A stretch of 64,000 nt of DNA, taken from the NCBI GenBank assembly GCA_009830035.1, contig SZZY01000005.1:1-64000 (forward strand). The letters are read 5' to 3'. Source of the DNA: Pantoea sp. Eser (GTDB lineage Bacteria > Pseudomonadota > Gammaproteobacteria > Enterobacterales > Enterobacteriaceae). The notes below the pieces were generated by a model. The model was given only the letters and a program-made list of their open reading frames with translations. It was not told the DNA's origin and searched no databases. Position 1 is the first letter of the stretch. Each line of letters begins with the position of its first letter. Both the position numbers and the translations under genes were made by a program. Shown in pieces: positions 32,438-44,253 of the stretch.

Positions 32438-33589
32438 ATGGAAAACTGGCTTTCTTCACGTCATTTTCAATCCATTCTGTTTAATCAGTCTTTCTGGCTC
32501 AACAGTGCCATCGTCATCGTCGCTACCCTCGCCATTTACTGGCTGCTGCGTACCCTGATCCGGTTTATCTCTAACCGTATTGCCCGCTATAGCGAACACC
32601 GTCATATTCGGGCCACCGGCATTCTGGTGGAAATTCTGCTCAGTACCAGTCAGACCCTGCTGCTGATCTTTTCACTGCTTATCGCGCTGAAGTTTGTCGA
32701 TTTACCCGCCTCGTGGCGCGTGGCGATATCGCACGGCTGGTTCCTGGCACTGATCGTTCAGCTGGCGCTGTGGATCGACTGCGGCATACGACTCTGGCTG
32801 CACAGCCTGCTGCGCGATCCGCTGCACGTACGCAATCCGGTAACCATGGTGATCCTCGGTATTCTGCTGCGCGTGGTGGTGTGGATCATGATGTTCCTCG
32901 CCATTCTGTCGAATATGGGCATCAGCATTACCGCGCTGGTTGCCAGTCTCGGCGTCGGGGGTATCGCCATTGCGCTGGCGATTCAGACGGTACTCAGTGA
33001 CGTACTCGCTTCGCTGGCCATCGGTTTCGATAAGCCATTTGAGCACGGCGACTTTATCGTGTTTGGTGATATTGCCGGTTCGATTGAGCACATTGGCCTG
33101 AAAACCACCCGTCTGCGCAGCCTGAGTGGTGAGCAGATTGTCTGCTCGAATACCATTCTGTTGCAGCAGACGATTCATAACTACAAGCGCATGCAGCAGC
33201 GCCGCATCGTGTTTAAGTTCGACATCAGCTATGCCACGCCGTCTGAACAGGTGCGTGAAATCAGTCCGCTGGTAAAAGAGATTATCCAGGGCGTCGAGAC
33301 TACCCGATTCGACCGCGCCCATTTTCTGGCGTTTGAAGATTCGAAGCTCACCTTTGAAGTGGTCTACTTTGTGCTGGACGCCGACTACAACAAATACATG
33401 GATATCCAGCAGGAGATTAACCTGCAGCTGATGGCGGCGCTGGAACAGCGCAACATTCGCTTTGCCTTCCCGATCCGTCAGGTTGAGTTCAGCGGCGGTA
33501 ATCTGCCGCCGGTGGATCTGGTGGCGGTGGACAATGAGGATGGCGAGCCACGCCTGACTTCTGACGCTATCCTCGCGAACCGGCACTGA
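32438..33589 (+). CDS. MscS-family mechanosensitive channel
   Basis: ATG 32438 with CAAGGAGAATC in front gives 383 residues; upstream in-frame sequence belongs to the ycgR end. Four or five membrane helices are followed by the MscS pore helix (LVASLGVGGIAIALAIQTVLSD) and the beta domain FDKPFEHGDFIVFGDIAGSIEHIGLKTTRL. A C-terminal alpha/beta domain follows. MscS-type channels release osmolytes on hypo-osmotic shock. The gene is not in this place in E. coli. Intact. Confidence 0.9.
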   Translation: MENWLSSRHFQSILFNQSFWLNSAIVIVATLAIYWLLRTLIRFISNRIARYSEHRHIRATGILVEILLSTSQTLLLIFSLLIALKFVDLPASWRVAISHGWFLALIVQLALWIDCGIRLWLHSLLRDPLHVRNPVTMVILGILLRVVVWIMMFLAILSNMGISITALVASLGVGGIAIALAIQTVLSDVLASLAIGFDKPFEHGDFIVFGDIAGSIEHIGLKTTRLRSLSGEQIVCSNTILLQQTIHNYKRMQQRRIVFKFDISYATPSEQVREISPLVKEIIQGVETTRFDRAHFLAFEDSKLTFEVVYFVLDADYNKYMDIQQEINLQLMAALEQRNIRFAFPIRQVEFSGGNLPPVDLVAVDNEDGEPRLTSDAILANRH

Positions 33590-33590
33590 G

Positions 33591-35005
33591 CTACTGATGG
33601 CGATAACAGCTGACGCCCAGATACTGGCTGAACGCCTCCTGTAACACCTCTGCCGTGGCGGAGTGGTTCATCGCCACATGATGTTCGAAACCGTTACGGC
33701 AAATCCACGCCAGCAAGGACTCCAGCTGCGGCACCTGAATCACGGCGCGGCAGCCCACCGTATCCAGCGGGTCCTCTACCGAAAGGCCTTCGCCGACGTA
33801 GGCCTTGATCTCGCCGCTGAAATCATCGGTTGAGAGGCGGAAGTAGGTCAGATCGCCGCTTTTCATCCAGCCATGCACCGCAGGTGTTCTCCTTGCCTAC
33901 CGTGGTGCCAATAATGTCGGCCGTGCCCATGGTGGGCGACTCCAGGCTGGCGCTGGCAAAATTGCCGCAGTGAAACAGCACGCATTTATCACGCTCTTCA
34001 CCAAAGTTGTTATTCCAGTCCGCCAGCGAGGCGGGATTCAGTGAGCAGCTGGCCAGCGCATACATCGACAGCGCCCCCATTACATCCACCTCGCAGGCAC
34101 TGGGCATCAGCTGCCCCGACATCACGCTCATGATCGAGCAGACGTTAATGCCGAGATTTTCCTGCAACGAGGTCCAGCACTGAATCGCGGTGGTGTCGAT
34201 ATCGTTGTCACTGACCCACTCGCTGATCACCACGAACAGTTTCGCCATGGTTTGCAGTTTTTCGCCCGGAATGCCGCGAGCATCGGCGTTGGCCTCCAGA
34301 ATTTCGCGCTTCTCCGCTACGCGGATGTCATCATAGCGCAGCCGGTTGGTACGGGTGAAAATCTCCGATAAATCGAGCGTTTCGACCGCAATCCCCATTT
34401 TCTCCAGCATTTTTTCGCTGTAGCGCACGGTATTGAATCCGGCTGGCCGGGCACCGATGGCCCCCACCCACACCCGTCGCATCGCATTGACTACCCGGCA
34501 GAGCTGGCTGAACCGTTGCAGATCCTGCATGAAAATCTCACCGATCAGGGCGCAGACGTGCTGACGAGTCAGGGTAAAGGGGATGCCATATTGCCGCAGG
34601 TTGTTGCACAGCGATATTTTGCCGCAGAAGCTGTCACGGCGGGTCGCCAGCCCCATTTTGTCGAGGTTATCTTCCTCGGCCTGCACCAGTACCGGCACAT
34701 TCAATCCGGCGAGGCGTAACGCCTCCGCAATCACCTTTTCATCACCAAAGTTAGGCAGCAACACCACCACACCGTGAATGGCGTCCCGGTGCTGGCGAAA
34801 CAGTTCGGCGCAGATTTTCGCTTCCTGCCGGGTCTCCACTCCGCCGAGATTGGTCTGGCTCTCATCCAGCATCACCGTATTGATGTTCATTTTTTTCAAA
34901 CAGCGCGACCGCCTGCTGGCGCGCCTCACCTACCAGATAGCTGGGAAAGAACCCGCGGTTGCCGATAATCACGCCGAAGGTTAACTGCTGAGGAAGTTTT
35001 GACAT
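33591..35005 (-). pseudogene. L-fucose-isomerase-like sugar isomerase, frameshifted
   Basis: ATG 35005 gives MSKLPQQLTFGVIIGNRGFFPSYL, the start of FucI/AraA-fold isomerase-like proteins. At 34890-34896 a run of seven T (A on the coding strand) shifts the frame after ALFEK. The main frame then continues NTVMLDESQTNLGGVET, AIHGVVVLLPNFGDE and CEVDVMGALSMYALA with a likely metal-ligand Glu-x-Asp. A second frameshift near 33880 separates GKENTCGA from the C-terminal HGWMKSGDLTYFRLS ... SCYRHQ. The family interconverts aldoses and ketoses with Mn2+. It is the last gene of the sugar cluster. Confidence 0.82.
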
Positions 35006-35069
35006 GGCTCTGCTCCGAAAGGGTTAATGTGGCTGATAAAGACAGTGAGCGACGGCGTCGATCCAGCCT

Positions 35070-36394
35070 TTAATAGTTTTCCTGCATCCGCTGCGCATAC
35101 GCCTCACGCGGCGCGATCACGTTGCCGCCCTGCAACGCCTGCATATCACTGCCCTGCTGCCACCAGCCCAGCACTTTGCCCACAGCAACGGGCGCTGCAA
35201 GACATCGGCCTGCTCCATGGCAAAAAAGACGTCGGCGATCTGCCAGACGATCGACTCCAGCGCCACCCGCGCCAGTACCGCCGGGGTGGCCACATCGGTC
35301 AGGCCACACACCATGCCGCGCGCCTGCAAATCCCACCACGGCGCGCCCAGCCCGGAGAGCGCCAGCACAAAATAGACGCCCTGATTATCTTCACTGCGTT
35401 GCGCCAGCACGGTGAGCTGACGCGGGTCCTGAACCCCCATCATGCTGCCGAGCCACGCCGCGCCGGAACCGGTGTGGGTGATGTTGCCTTCGAACGCAAA
35501 ACGCAGGGTGCCGTCATCCCAGGCCACAGTGGTGCTGAGGCCGTTTTCGGTCAGCAGCGGCGTCGCCATCGACGTCATCAGCGACGATCCGGTGCCGTAA
35601 GTGGCTTTTACCACTTCTGCTGTGCCACGCCGTTGTGCCTGCAGCGCGGCATGGGAGTCGCCGATACGCGCCAGAATCGGCGGGCCCGGCGCTAAGCCCG
35701 CAATATCATTCACCGCGACCACCCCCTGTTCGCTGGCGGAGGCGACAATACGCGGCAGCGCGGCGCGGGGCAGCCGGAACAGCGCTAGCAGCTCATCGTC
35801 CCAGTCGTTAAGATGCAGTCTGTAGAGCTGAGTGCGCGAAGCATTGGCATGATCGGTAATAAAGGTCTCGCCCGCGCTGAGCTGCCAGCTAAGCCAGTTG
35901 TCCACGGTGCCAATACAGAGGTCACCGGCTTCGGCACGCGCCACGCCGTCCGGGATAGCCGCCAGCATGCCGGTCAGCTTGGCGGCCGGGAACATCGGAT
36001 CTACTGCCAGCCCGGTCAGACTGGTGATACGGGGCGCTTTCCCCGCCTGATGTAAATCCCGGCAGAACGGCTCGGAACGCCGATCCTGCCAGCTCACTAG
36101 CGGCGTCAATGGCTGACCGTCGTGGCGCTGCCAGATCAGCACTGACTCACGCTGATTACTGATCGCCACCGCCGCCACGCTTGCCCCGCCACACGACGCC
36201 AGGCACTGGGTGATAGCCTGCTTTACCGCCTGCCAGATCGCCAGCGGGTCCTGCTCTGCCAGCCCCGGTTGCGGATGCGCTAGGGTTAAAGCCTGACTAC
36301 CGCGCGCCACCACGCTGCCGAGACGATCAACCGCAATCGCTTTGGCATTGGTGGTGCCTTCATCAATCGCCAGGATCAGGGGTCCCACCATCAT
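35070..36394 (-). pseudogene. FGGY-family sugar kinase, C-terminus deleted and frameshifted
   Basis: The start MMVGPLILAIDEGTTNAKAIAVD carries the FGGY/actin-like phosphate-1 motif. SWQDRR, TVDNWLSWQLS and ATYGTGSSLMTS are also typical of xylulokinase-type enzymes. After DVFFAMEQ the next residues are ADVLQRP, which lie about twenty residues further on in complete proteins; the intervening DGG motif is absent. A frameshift near 35190 then separates this from VAVGKVLGWWQQGS ... RMQENY. In the cluster this enzyme would phosphorylate the ketose made by the isomerase. The neighbouring transketolase start is three bases upstream. Confidence 0.82.
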
Positions 36395-36396
36395 CG

Positions 36397-37329
36397 TTAC
36401 GCTCCTGCGCAGATACGCGCTGCACTGTTAACCACGCTGCTGGCATCAATGCCATGGCGGGCCCGGGTTGAGGCGCGATCGCCGGCAATGGCATATTCGC
36501 CATCCGGAATACCGAGCCGCAGCAGCGGAATCGCACAGCCGCCTTCCGCCAGCACTTCAGCCACCAAGCTGCCGACACCGCCATTGACGTTATGCTCTTC
36601 CACGCTGATAACCGCTGGGTAGTGATTTAACAGGTTGCACAGCTGTTGGGTATCACAGGGTCGAATTGATGGAACCGCGATCACACCGGCTGAAATCCCC
36701 TGCTCAGCCAGTTGCCCAGCCGCGTGAACCGTCGAGCCCATCGCCACCAGCGCGATGTCATGACCTTCGCGCAATACGTCGATCTGCCACGGTCTAAACT
36801 GATAGCTTTCATCGTGCAGCTGCGGCAGATCTTTGCCATCAAGACGGATATAGACCGGCCCGACGTGCGCCAGTGCGTAGTCGATAATCTGGCGGCACTC
36901 CAGCGGACAGGAGGGCGCGTAGATCTCAATGTTGCCGAAGCCGCGCATCACCGCGATGTCGTCGATACTGTGATGGGTACTGGCGAGCGGGCCATAGCTG
37001 GCACCGGCATTCAGGCCGAACAGTTTGACGTTGGTGTTGTTGTAGCAGACGTCGACTTTCACCTGCTCATTGGCCCGCGACACCAGAAACGGTGCGGCAT
37101 TGCAGGTGGCGGCGATTTTACCGCCCAGCGCCAGGCCTGCCGCAGTGCCGACCAGCGTCTGCTCAGCGATACCAACGTTGATTGAACGATCGGGGAACGC
37201 CTTGATAAACGGCGCGATTTTGGCCGTAGAGGTCGAATCCGCCACCACCGGCACCAGATCCACGCCGCAATTCACCGCGTCAATAAACGCCGTTACCATC
37301 ACACTGGCTAAACGTTGTGCATTACTCAT
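36397..37329 (-). CDS. Transketolase-like C-terminal subunit
   Basis: 310 residues, intact. It has the pyrimidine-binding transketolase domain with DRSINVGIAEQTLVGTAAGLALGG (catalytic Glu in GIAEQ) and the C-terminal domain (SVEEHNVNGGVGSLVAEVLAE). It lacks the N-terminal ThDP diphosphate domain, which is encoded upstream. Two-subunit transketolases occur in clusters for unusual sugars, including apulose-4-phosphate transketolase in D-apiose pathways. Start ATG overlaps the stop of the N-subunit (GATGAGTAATGC). Its partner subunit is broken, so it is probably idle. Confidence 0.85.
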   Translation of the reverse strand: MSNAQRLASVMVTAFIDAVNCGVDLVPVVADSTSTAKIAPFIKAFPDRSINVGIAEQTLVGTAAGLALGGKIAATCNAAPFLVSRANEQVKVDVCYNNTNVKLFGLNAGASYGPLASTHHSIDDIAVMRGFGNIEIYAPSCPLECRQIIDYALAHVGPVYIRLDGKDLPQLHDESYQFRPWQIDVLREGHDIALVAMGSTVHAAGQLAEQGISAGVIAVPSIRPCDTQQLCNLLNHYPAVISVEEHNVNGGVGSLVAEVLAEGGCAIPLLRLGIPDGEYAIAGDRASTRARHGIDASSVVNSAARICAGA

Positions 37330-37862
37330 CTTTTAACTCCTCCAGCGCCTGCTCAATTTCCGACCCTTTTGATACCCGGTGATGCCATTCGGCTTTGCTC
37401 TGGATTAAAGGAGACGCCAAATCCCTTCTCGGTATGCGCCACAATCACCTGCGGTTTGCCGTTCTGCAGCAGGCTTTCGATGGTTTCGACCACCGCCGCC
37501 ATGTCATTACCGTTGCACTCGGTGACCTCCAGTCCAAAAGCGCGCCATTTTTCCGGCAGCGGATCGGTGTTCATGATCTCGCGGGTCGCGCCCGCCAGTT
37601 GCAGCTTGTTCTTGTCGTTGATGATGATCAGGTTGTCGAGGCCGTAATGGGCCGCCACCAGTGCCGCCTCCCAGTTACTGCCTTCCGCCAGCTCACCGTC
37701 GCCGGTGACGACAAAAATGCGACGCGTGCTGCGGTCTTTCTTCGCAGCGATAGCAATCCCGACCGCCACCGGCAGCCCGTGTCCCAGCGCACCGGTATTC
37801 AGTTCAACGCCAGGGGTTTTTTGCCGCACCAGATGTCCCGGCAGATGGGCACGGAATATTGG
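37322..37862 (-). pseudogene. Transketolase-like N-terminal subunit, truncated
   Basis: Begins mid-protein at IFRAHLPGHLVRQKTPGVELNTGALGHGLPVAVG. The ThDP-binding GDGELAEGSNWEAALVAAHYGLDNLI motif (GDG...N type) is present. Roughly the first 100 residues are missing and the 5' end is fused to an ABC permease remnant. Near 37400 one extra base separates GFGVSF from the true C-terminus IQSKAEWHHRVSKGSEIEQALEEL. The ORF in the shifted frame ends with unrelated residues. Pair of the intact C-subunit that follows. Confidence 0.85.
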
Positions 37863-38066
37863 ATTCGCTGCCCTGTAGGCCGGGGAAGGTTTCTCCGCCT
37901 GAGGTAAGCATTGCCGCGCCACGCAGGATATACATGGTGCCGAGGGTGCAGATAAACGGCGCAACGTTGTAACGGGTGATAATCCAGCCGTTGCCTGCGC
38001 CGATCAGCGCGCCAACCAGCAGAACAAACGGCACGATCAGCCAGACGCTGGGGAAGATCAGCCGTA
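37863..38066 (-). pseudogene. ABC sugar permease, internal fragment
   Basis: About 65 residues of a RbsC/LsrC-type permease remain: RLIFPSVWLIVPFVLLVGALIGAGNGW, the conserved ITRYNVAPFICTLGTMYILRGAA motif, and GGETFPGLQG. Full proteins have about 320 residues. On its left (5') side it joins the ATPase gene at MSGGKL, and on its right it joins the transketolase remnant, so two deletions bound it. Confidence 0.82.
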
Positions 38067-39135
38067 AGTTTGCCGCCCGACATCACCAAGATTCGATCGG
38101 CTACCGCCATGATCTCTTTCAGATCGGAAGTGGAAAACAGCACCGCAATGCCCTGCTGCGACAGCGCCACCATCATGCGAAACACTTCCGCTTTTGCCCC
38201 GACATCAATGCCGCGACTCGGCTCATCCAGCAGCAGGCGCGGATTGGTCAGCAACGCGCGGCCAATCACCACCTTTTGCTGGTTGCCTCCGCTCAGGGCG
38301 CTAATCGCCACCTGCGGCGAGGAGATCTTAATCGCCACCGAGGAGACCGGAAAAATCCCCGACCGCTTGCGGTCTTCCGGCACCAGACTCATGCCCATCC
38401 GGATGCGATCCGCCGTCGGCAGGCGGGTTGGCAGCGGTTTACTGTCGAGCCACAGCTTGCCAAGATAGTTGCGCTGGCTGCCCAGCAGGCACTCAAACAG
38501 CTCGGTACGTCCGGCCCCCATCAGGCCGTAGATGCCGACAATTTAACCGGCCCGCACCTGAAAACTGACATCATCGACCAGCGTATTGCCGTTCGGGCTG
38601 ACGCAGGTGATGTGTTGCGCTTCCAGCATCGGGGGCCCCGAACTGGCGCGATTCCGGCAGAAACGTGGTGACCGGCTCGCTGCCCAGCATTTCCCGCACA
38701 ACCCACGGCACGTCGATGCTGCTGACCGACTTTCAGGTTGCCGACCCGCGCCATCAGCGCCGCGGTGCGGCGTGCCTGCTCCGCCTCATTAATCGGCGCT
38801 AAGCCACGCTGCAGTTCGCGTCCCAGAAACAGATTTTCCGCCACCGTCAGGTTCTCAAACAGATTGAGTTCCTGATGCACCATACCGATGCCGTGCCGTG
38901 CGGCGTCGCGGGTGCTGCTGAGCGTCAGCGGCGCACCGTTGAGAAACAGCGCACCGGCGGTAGGTTGCTGCACGCCGGCAAGAATCCTCATCAGGGTCGA
39001 TTTACCGGCCCCGTTTTCACCGATGATGACGTTAACTTTGCCACGCCATACCCGGTAGTCGACGCGATCCAGCGCCAGCCTGCCGGGAAACAGCATTGAA
39101 ATCTGCTCAGCCCGCAGAATGATCTCATCGTCCAT
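38067..39135 (-). pseudogene. Sugar ABC transporter ATP-binding protein (RbsA-like), broken
   Basis: RbsA-type double ATPase. The first half keeps Walker A (GENGAGKSTLMRILAG) and a HGIGMVHQELNLFENLTV Q-loop. Around 38740 the frame is lost after ARVGNLKVG, with most of the signature/Walker B part of this half missing. In another frame one then reads MLGSEPVTTFLPES ... DDVSFQVRAG followed by a TAA where Glu is expected (38544), then IVGIYGLMGAGRTELFECLLGS. The second half has LSGGNQQKVVIGRALL and LLLDEPSRGIDVGAKAE. It ends at a deletion junction after ILVMSGGKL. Not functional. Confidence 0.85.
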
Positions 39136-39734
39136 CAGGGCGTCCCCCGCTTCAGTTCGACCGCCACCACATCGTCAACGCTGCCGTGTCCGATGCTCAC
39201 CGCCAGCAGCGCCTGTACCGGCTGGTTGACCCAGCTGGCATCCAGCGTCGGCACCTGCTTCACCGCATGGCGATTGAGCGCTCGGGTCAGCTGGGCGTAC
39301 TGCACCTGATTGGTGAACTCTTCAAAACGAAAACCGGCTGCATCGCGGATGGCATTACTGTGCAGCACCGGCCCGACGCTGACCTCAACCGGCTTGCCGT
39401 TCAGCAACAGGGTCAGGGTGCGCTCACGCGGATTGCTGTCATTCAGCGCGCTGACGGTGCCGCTGGCGCGGACAAACACGCTTTCACGGCCGCCCGCCTT
39501 CACCGTCTGACTTTTGGTTTCCATGTCAGCCCAGCTCAGCGCATGACTGTTGGCGGTGGCCATCACCCGTGATTGCCAGCTTTCCTCCGCGATTTGCTGC
39601 GGCGTCTGGGTTGCATAAACCGGTTTCGCCTGCGGATCTTTCGGCAGAATCGGCTGACCGTTTGCACCCAGATCCACCACGGTACAGGCGCTGAGCAGCG
39701 CCATCCCGGTTAATACCGCCAGTATCCGTTTCAT
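39135..39734 (-). CDS. DUF2291 lipoprotein of sugar ABC cluster
   Basis: 199 residues with a signal peptide and lipobox LLSACT, then DLGANGQPILPKDP. DUF2291 proteins are encoded inside ribose/xylose-type ABC transporter operons and are probably lipoproteins helping uptake; their role is not known. Its stop overlaps the ATPase start, and it lies directly after the binding-protein gene. Intact. Confidence 0.8.
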   Translation of the reverse strand: MKRILAVLTGMALLSACTVVDLGANGQPILPKDPQAKPVYATQTPQQIAEESWQSRVMATANSHALSWADMETKSQTVKAGGRESVFVRASGTVSALNDSNPRERTLTLLLNGKPVEVSVGPVLHSNAIRDAAGFRFEEFTNQVQYAQLTRALNRHAVKQVPTLDASWVNQPVQALLAVSIGHGSVDDVVAVELKRGTP

Positions 39735-39736
39735 GA

Positions 39737-40819
<1,083 letters not shown>

Positions 40820-40856
40820 TTAACAATACCGGACAGAATCAGAGAGGGAAAAACCG

Positions 40857-41793
40857 ATGGCAAAACAGGATGAACAGCGACTGATGGTGAAGATTGCCAC
40901 TCTTTACTACGTCGAAGAGTTAAAGCAGTCCGAGATTGCGCAGTCACTGAAGTTATCGCAGTCGTTTGTCTCACGCATTCTTAACCGCAGCGTCAAAGAG
41001 GGCGTGGTTCCGCCAGCCAATGTTTTTCCTGAACTGGAGAAAGCGATTGAGCAGACATACGGCCTGCCGCAGGCGATCGTGGTAGATGTGCCGGATCAGG
41101 CTTCGACGTTACAGATTAAACAGGCGATTGGATCGGCGGCGGCGCACTATCTTGAGACCCGCCTGCGGGACGATGAACTGATTGGCATTTCGTCGTGGAG
41201 CGGCACCATCCGGGCGATGGTCGATGCGCTGCATCCGCTGAATAGCGCTTGTAAAGGGGTGATCAAGCTGCTGGGCGGCGTCGGCGCGAACGGTAACGTG
41301 CAGGCGACTATTCTGACGCAAAATCTGGCGGCGTTACTCAACTGCCCGACCTGGCTGCTGCCCTCGCAGTCGATTGAGCGCTCGGTCAGCGATCGCCAGC
41401 GGCTGTCGGCCAACGCCGAGGTGGCGGAGGTGTTGGCTAAATTTGATCAGGTCGATCTGGCGATCGTCGGGATTGGTGATCTTGAGCCGTCGGCGCTGCT
41501 GCGCAATTCCGGTAACTATTACGATGGTGAGATGCTCTAGACCCTGGCGGCGCGCGGCGCAGTCGGCGATATCTGTCTGCACTACTTTCGACGCCAGTGG
41601 GCAGCCGGTATTGCAGGCTGAAGAAGATCCGGTCATCGGTATGGAGCTGGCGCAGGTGAAGCGGTGTCCGCAGGTGGTGGCGCTGGCGGGTGGAACAGAG
41701 AAAGCCCAGGCGATCCGGGGCGCGCTGCGCGGCGGTTATGTCAACGTGCTGATTGTTGATTACCCGACGGCGCGGCAGCTGCTGGCCTCCTGA
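40857..41793 (+). pseudogene. SorC/DeoR-type sugar regulator, broken
   Basis: ATG 40857 starts MAKQDEQRLMVKIATLYYVEEL, with a winged helix-turn-helix (QSEIAQSLKLSQSFVSRILN) typical of SorC-family regulators. The effector domain has GISSWSGTIRAMVDALHP and KLLGGVGANGNVQATILTQ. Breaks are a TAG at 41538 after YYDGEML and an extra T near 41586 (ACTTTCG) before DASGQPV. The C-terminal end ALAGGTEKAQAIRGALRGG is in frame again after the shift. A short deletion near EGVVPPANVFPELE is also likely. It is divergent from the binding-protein gene and would have controlled the cluster. Confidence 0.85.
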
Positions 41794-41851
41794 CGCGGCT
41801 TAAAGCGTGTCGCCCGGCGGGTCAGTCAGTGAACCCCGCCGGGCGGACCGA

Positions 41852-42474
41852 TTAGATTGTCCGGTAAGCGGTAGTGACTTTCCACAGATAGCGCGGTGCC
41901 TGTGCCGCCGGATGTTTAATCTGCACATGCTGGTAAAACTCATCCGGCGGCATCGCATTGATCATCGCAATTGCCCGATCGCGGTCGCGCGAGAAGGTGC
42001 GCAGCAGCGCCCCGGCACCGTTGGCATAAGAGACGATGGTGGCATAACGCAGCGTCAGCGGACGCGGATGCCCGACAGGGCGGAGTCCTGCAGGATGCGG
42101 ATACAGGCGGTGCCGATATTCTTCGCCGGATCGCGCAGCTCAGCGTTGGAAGGCTGTCCGCGCCGTCCGAGGGTACGGTAGACTTCGCGTCCCGTAGTAG
42201 AGGCTTTAATTTGCATCAGCCCGACGGCATTAGAGCGGCTGACCACACCCGGATTCCCACCCGACTCGACACTAATAATGGCGCTGATCAGCTTCTCATC
42301 AACACCATAATGACTGGCGGCATCTTCGGTAAACATCGCCCAGGCATCATTGACGCTGGAGGGCGGCGCCTGGGTTAACGGGGTATTCCTCTGTTTAACA
42401 GCATGATGCGACGGCCCGCTGGCACAGCCGGTCAGGAATAACGCTGACAGAATAAGGTGTCGGAATTTCAGCAA
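41852..42474 (-). pseudogene. emtA: Membrane-bound lytic transglycosylase EmtA, frameshifted
   Basis: EmtA is an outer-membrane lipoprotein that makes endo-cuts in murein. The lipobox is LFLTGCAS, and the catalytic region is ISAIISVESGGNPGVVSRSNAVGLMQIK, with the catalytic Glu in SVESGG. After LSGIR a single missing base near 42060 shifts out of frame; the C-terminal domain then reads [23 protein letters not shown] ... [14 protein letters not shown]. coli EmtA is about 203 residues, and the joined parts here give the same. Divergent from ldcA as in E. coli. Confidence 0.88.
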
Positions 42475-42637
42475 TTTTTCATCTCGTTGCAGAAGTGGCG
42501 AATGCTATCATACCCAGACAGACCCAGAGCAAAATTACCGTTTATCCTAAATGCAGTAATTCGCTTTCCGTACCGTGACTTCAGCGGCGCTTTTCGTCAT
42601 GATCGGCCTGAGTCAGTTGCGCTAACAGCAGGAAAGT

Positions 42638-43564
42638 ATGATGATTTCACGTTCAATCCGTCTAATCTCCCCGTCCGGTTACTGTCACAATAAGCCTGCA
42701 GCCCTGCTTGGCATTGAACGGCTGCGCGCGGCGGGACATCAGGTTGAAAACCAGCAGGTGATTAGCCGCCGTTTCCAGCGCTTTGCCGGCACTGACGCCG
42801 AGCGGCTGGCGGATATCAATCAGCTGGCGGCGCTCAGCCCCCTGCCCGATGTGGTGCTGGCGGTGCGCGGCGGATACGGTGCCAGCCGGTTACTGGACGC
42901 GATCGATTACGTGGGACTGCAGCGTCGCCTGCTGAATCAGCCGCTGGCGCTGTGCGGCCACAGCGATTTCACGGCAATCCAGCTCGCTCTGCTGGCGCAG
43001 GTAGGCTTGATCAGTTTCAGCGGCCCGATGCTGTCCGGCAATTTTGGCGCAGCGACTTTATCTGAATTTACCCTGCAGCACTTCTGGCAGGCGCTGACAT
43101 CACCTACAGTCAACGTAGAGTGGCAGAGCGAATCGCCGGATCAGGGCGAATGGCAGGGTACGCTGTGGGGCGGTAATCTGGCGATGATCTGTTCACTGAT
43201 CGGTACGCCGTGGATGCCCCAGTTCGAAAACGGCATTCTGGTGATCGAGGATGTGAATGAGCACCCGTTCCGCATTGAACGAATGCTGATTCAGCTGCAG
43301 CAGAGCGGTATTCTGGCCCGCCAGCGCGCCATCGTCACCGGCAGCTTTACCAGTACCGCCCTGTCAGAATATGACAACGGATTTGATTTCAGCACCGTCT
43401 GGCAACGGCTGCGCAACACCTGCAGCCTGCCGGTGATCAGTGAGCTGGCCTTTGGCCATGCGGCTGACACCGTCACCCTGCCACTGAGTGTCAGTGCCCG
43501 CTTACAGGTCAGTCAGGGGCACGCCCATTTGCAAGCGACCGGGCATCCCGTCCTGCGCGGATAA
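42638..43564 (+). CDS. ldcA: L,D-carboxypeptidase LdcA (murein tetrapeptide)
   Basis: LdcA removes D-Ala from cytoplasmic murein tetrapeptides during cell-wall recycling (peptidase S66). It has 308 residues. Motifs: LAVRGGYGASRLLD, the nucleophile motif ALCGHSDFTAIQ (Ser), VIEDVNEHPFRIERML (Glu) and SELAFGHAAD (His). Start is ATG 42638 or the ATG that follows it. Intact, although its neighbour emtA is broken. Confidence 0.94.
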   Translation: MMISRSIRLISPSGYCHNKPAALLGIERLRAAGHQVENQQVISRRFQRFAGTDAERLADINQLAALSPLPDVVLAVRGGYGASRLLDAIDYVGLQRRLLNQPLALCGHSDFTAIQLALLAQVGLISFSGPMLSGNFGAATLSEFTLQHFWQALTSPTVNVEWQSESPDQGEWQGTLWGGNLAMICSLIGTPWMPQFENGILVIEDVNEHPFRIERMLIQLQQSGILARQRAIVTGSFTSTALSEYDNGFDFSTVWQRLRNTCSLPVISELAFGHAADTVTLPLSVSARLQVSQGHAHLQATGHPVLRG

Positions 43565-43586
43565 AAAACGTTTCAGGAGATCGACA

Positions 43587-44253
43587 TTGAAGCCGTTGTA
43601 TGACGATTTGTGGATCTCGACCCCGGAGTTTCCGGTGGAAGATACCGTTAATGACCTGATGATGCATGGGTTTATGCTGCGTCAGTCACCCGCGCGGTAA
43701 TCTACTGATTGGCCGGGTGGAAAATCCGCTCGATCATGCAGTTATCGCCGATACCGGCGGGGTAATCCGCCACTATCTGACCCACTGGCATGAGTCTGCA
43801 CCGGGTGCCGCGCTGATTCAGCAACGCTTCAGCAGTGCGCTTTACGGCCACAGCCGCTCGCTGGGTCCGATCAGCCGTTTTGTTGAGCCTGATAATACCT
43901 TTTCGCATCAGGAGACCCATTTCGGCAATTTCCAGCTGCTGCCCATGCCGGGCCATACGCCGGGCAGCAGCAATTACCTTTATCATTCGCCCCTTGGCCT
44001 GACCTATCTGTTTATCGGGGATACGGTGACGCGGGCGCATGACCGGTGGGTTACCGTGCTGGTGCCGGACAGCAATCCGGCAGAGCTGAGCCAGACGCTG
44101 GAGTTTTACCGCACGCTGCGGCCCGATGTAGTGCTGATGAGCACCACCCGTGGTCATCTCTCGTGGAAAAAAGTGACGCTGCAAAGCTGGCTGGCCGCGA
44201 TTGATGAAGCGGAACAGCAGCCACTGGATTTGCGACAGCAGCCGCTGTTCTGA
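43587..44253 (+). pseudogene. MBL-fold metallo-hydrolase, frameshifted
   Basis: The frame from TTG 43587 reads LKPLYDDLWISTPEFPVEDTVNDLMMHGFMLRQSPAR and stops at 43698. One extra C in the CACCCGCGCGG run puts the continuation in another frame: RGNLLIGRVENPLDHAVIADTGGVIRHYLTHWHESAPG, then LLPMPGHTPGSSNYL and FIGDTVTRAHDRWV. HWHE and GHTPG are MBL motifs, though the canonical HxHxDH is not complete. The likely original start ATGAAG now reads ATTGAAG, possibly a further T insertion. Substrate unknown. Converges with the GNAT gene, whose stop is adjacent. Confidence 0.75.

Noticed and set aside
43488..43700. Longer MBL start at 43488
   Set aside because: It runs through the end of ldcA; homology begins only at KPLYDDLW.
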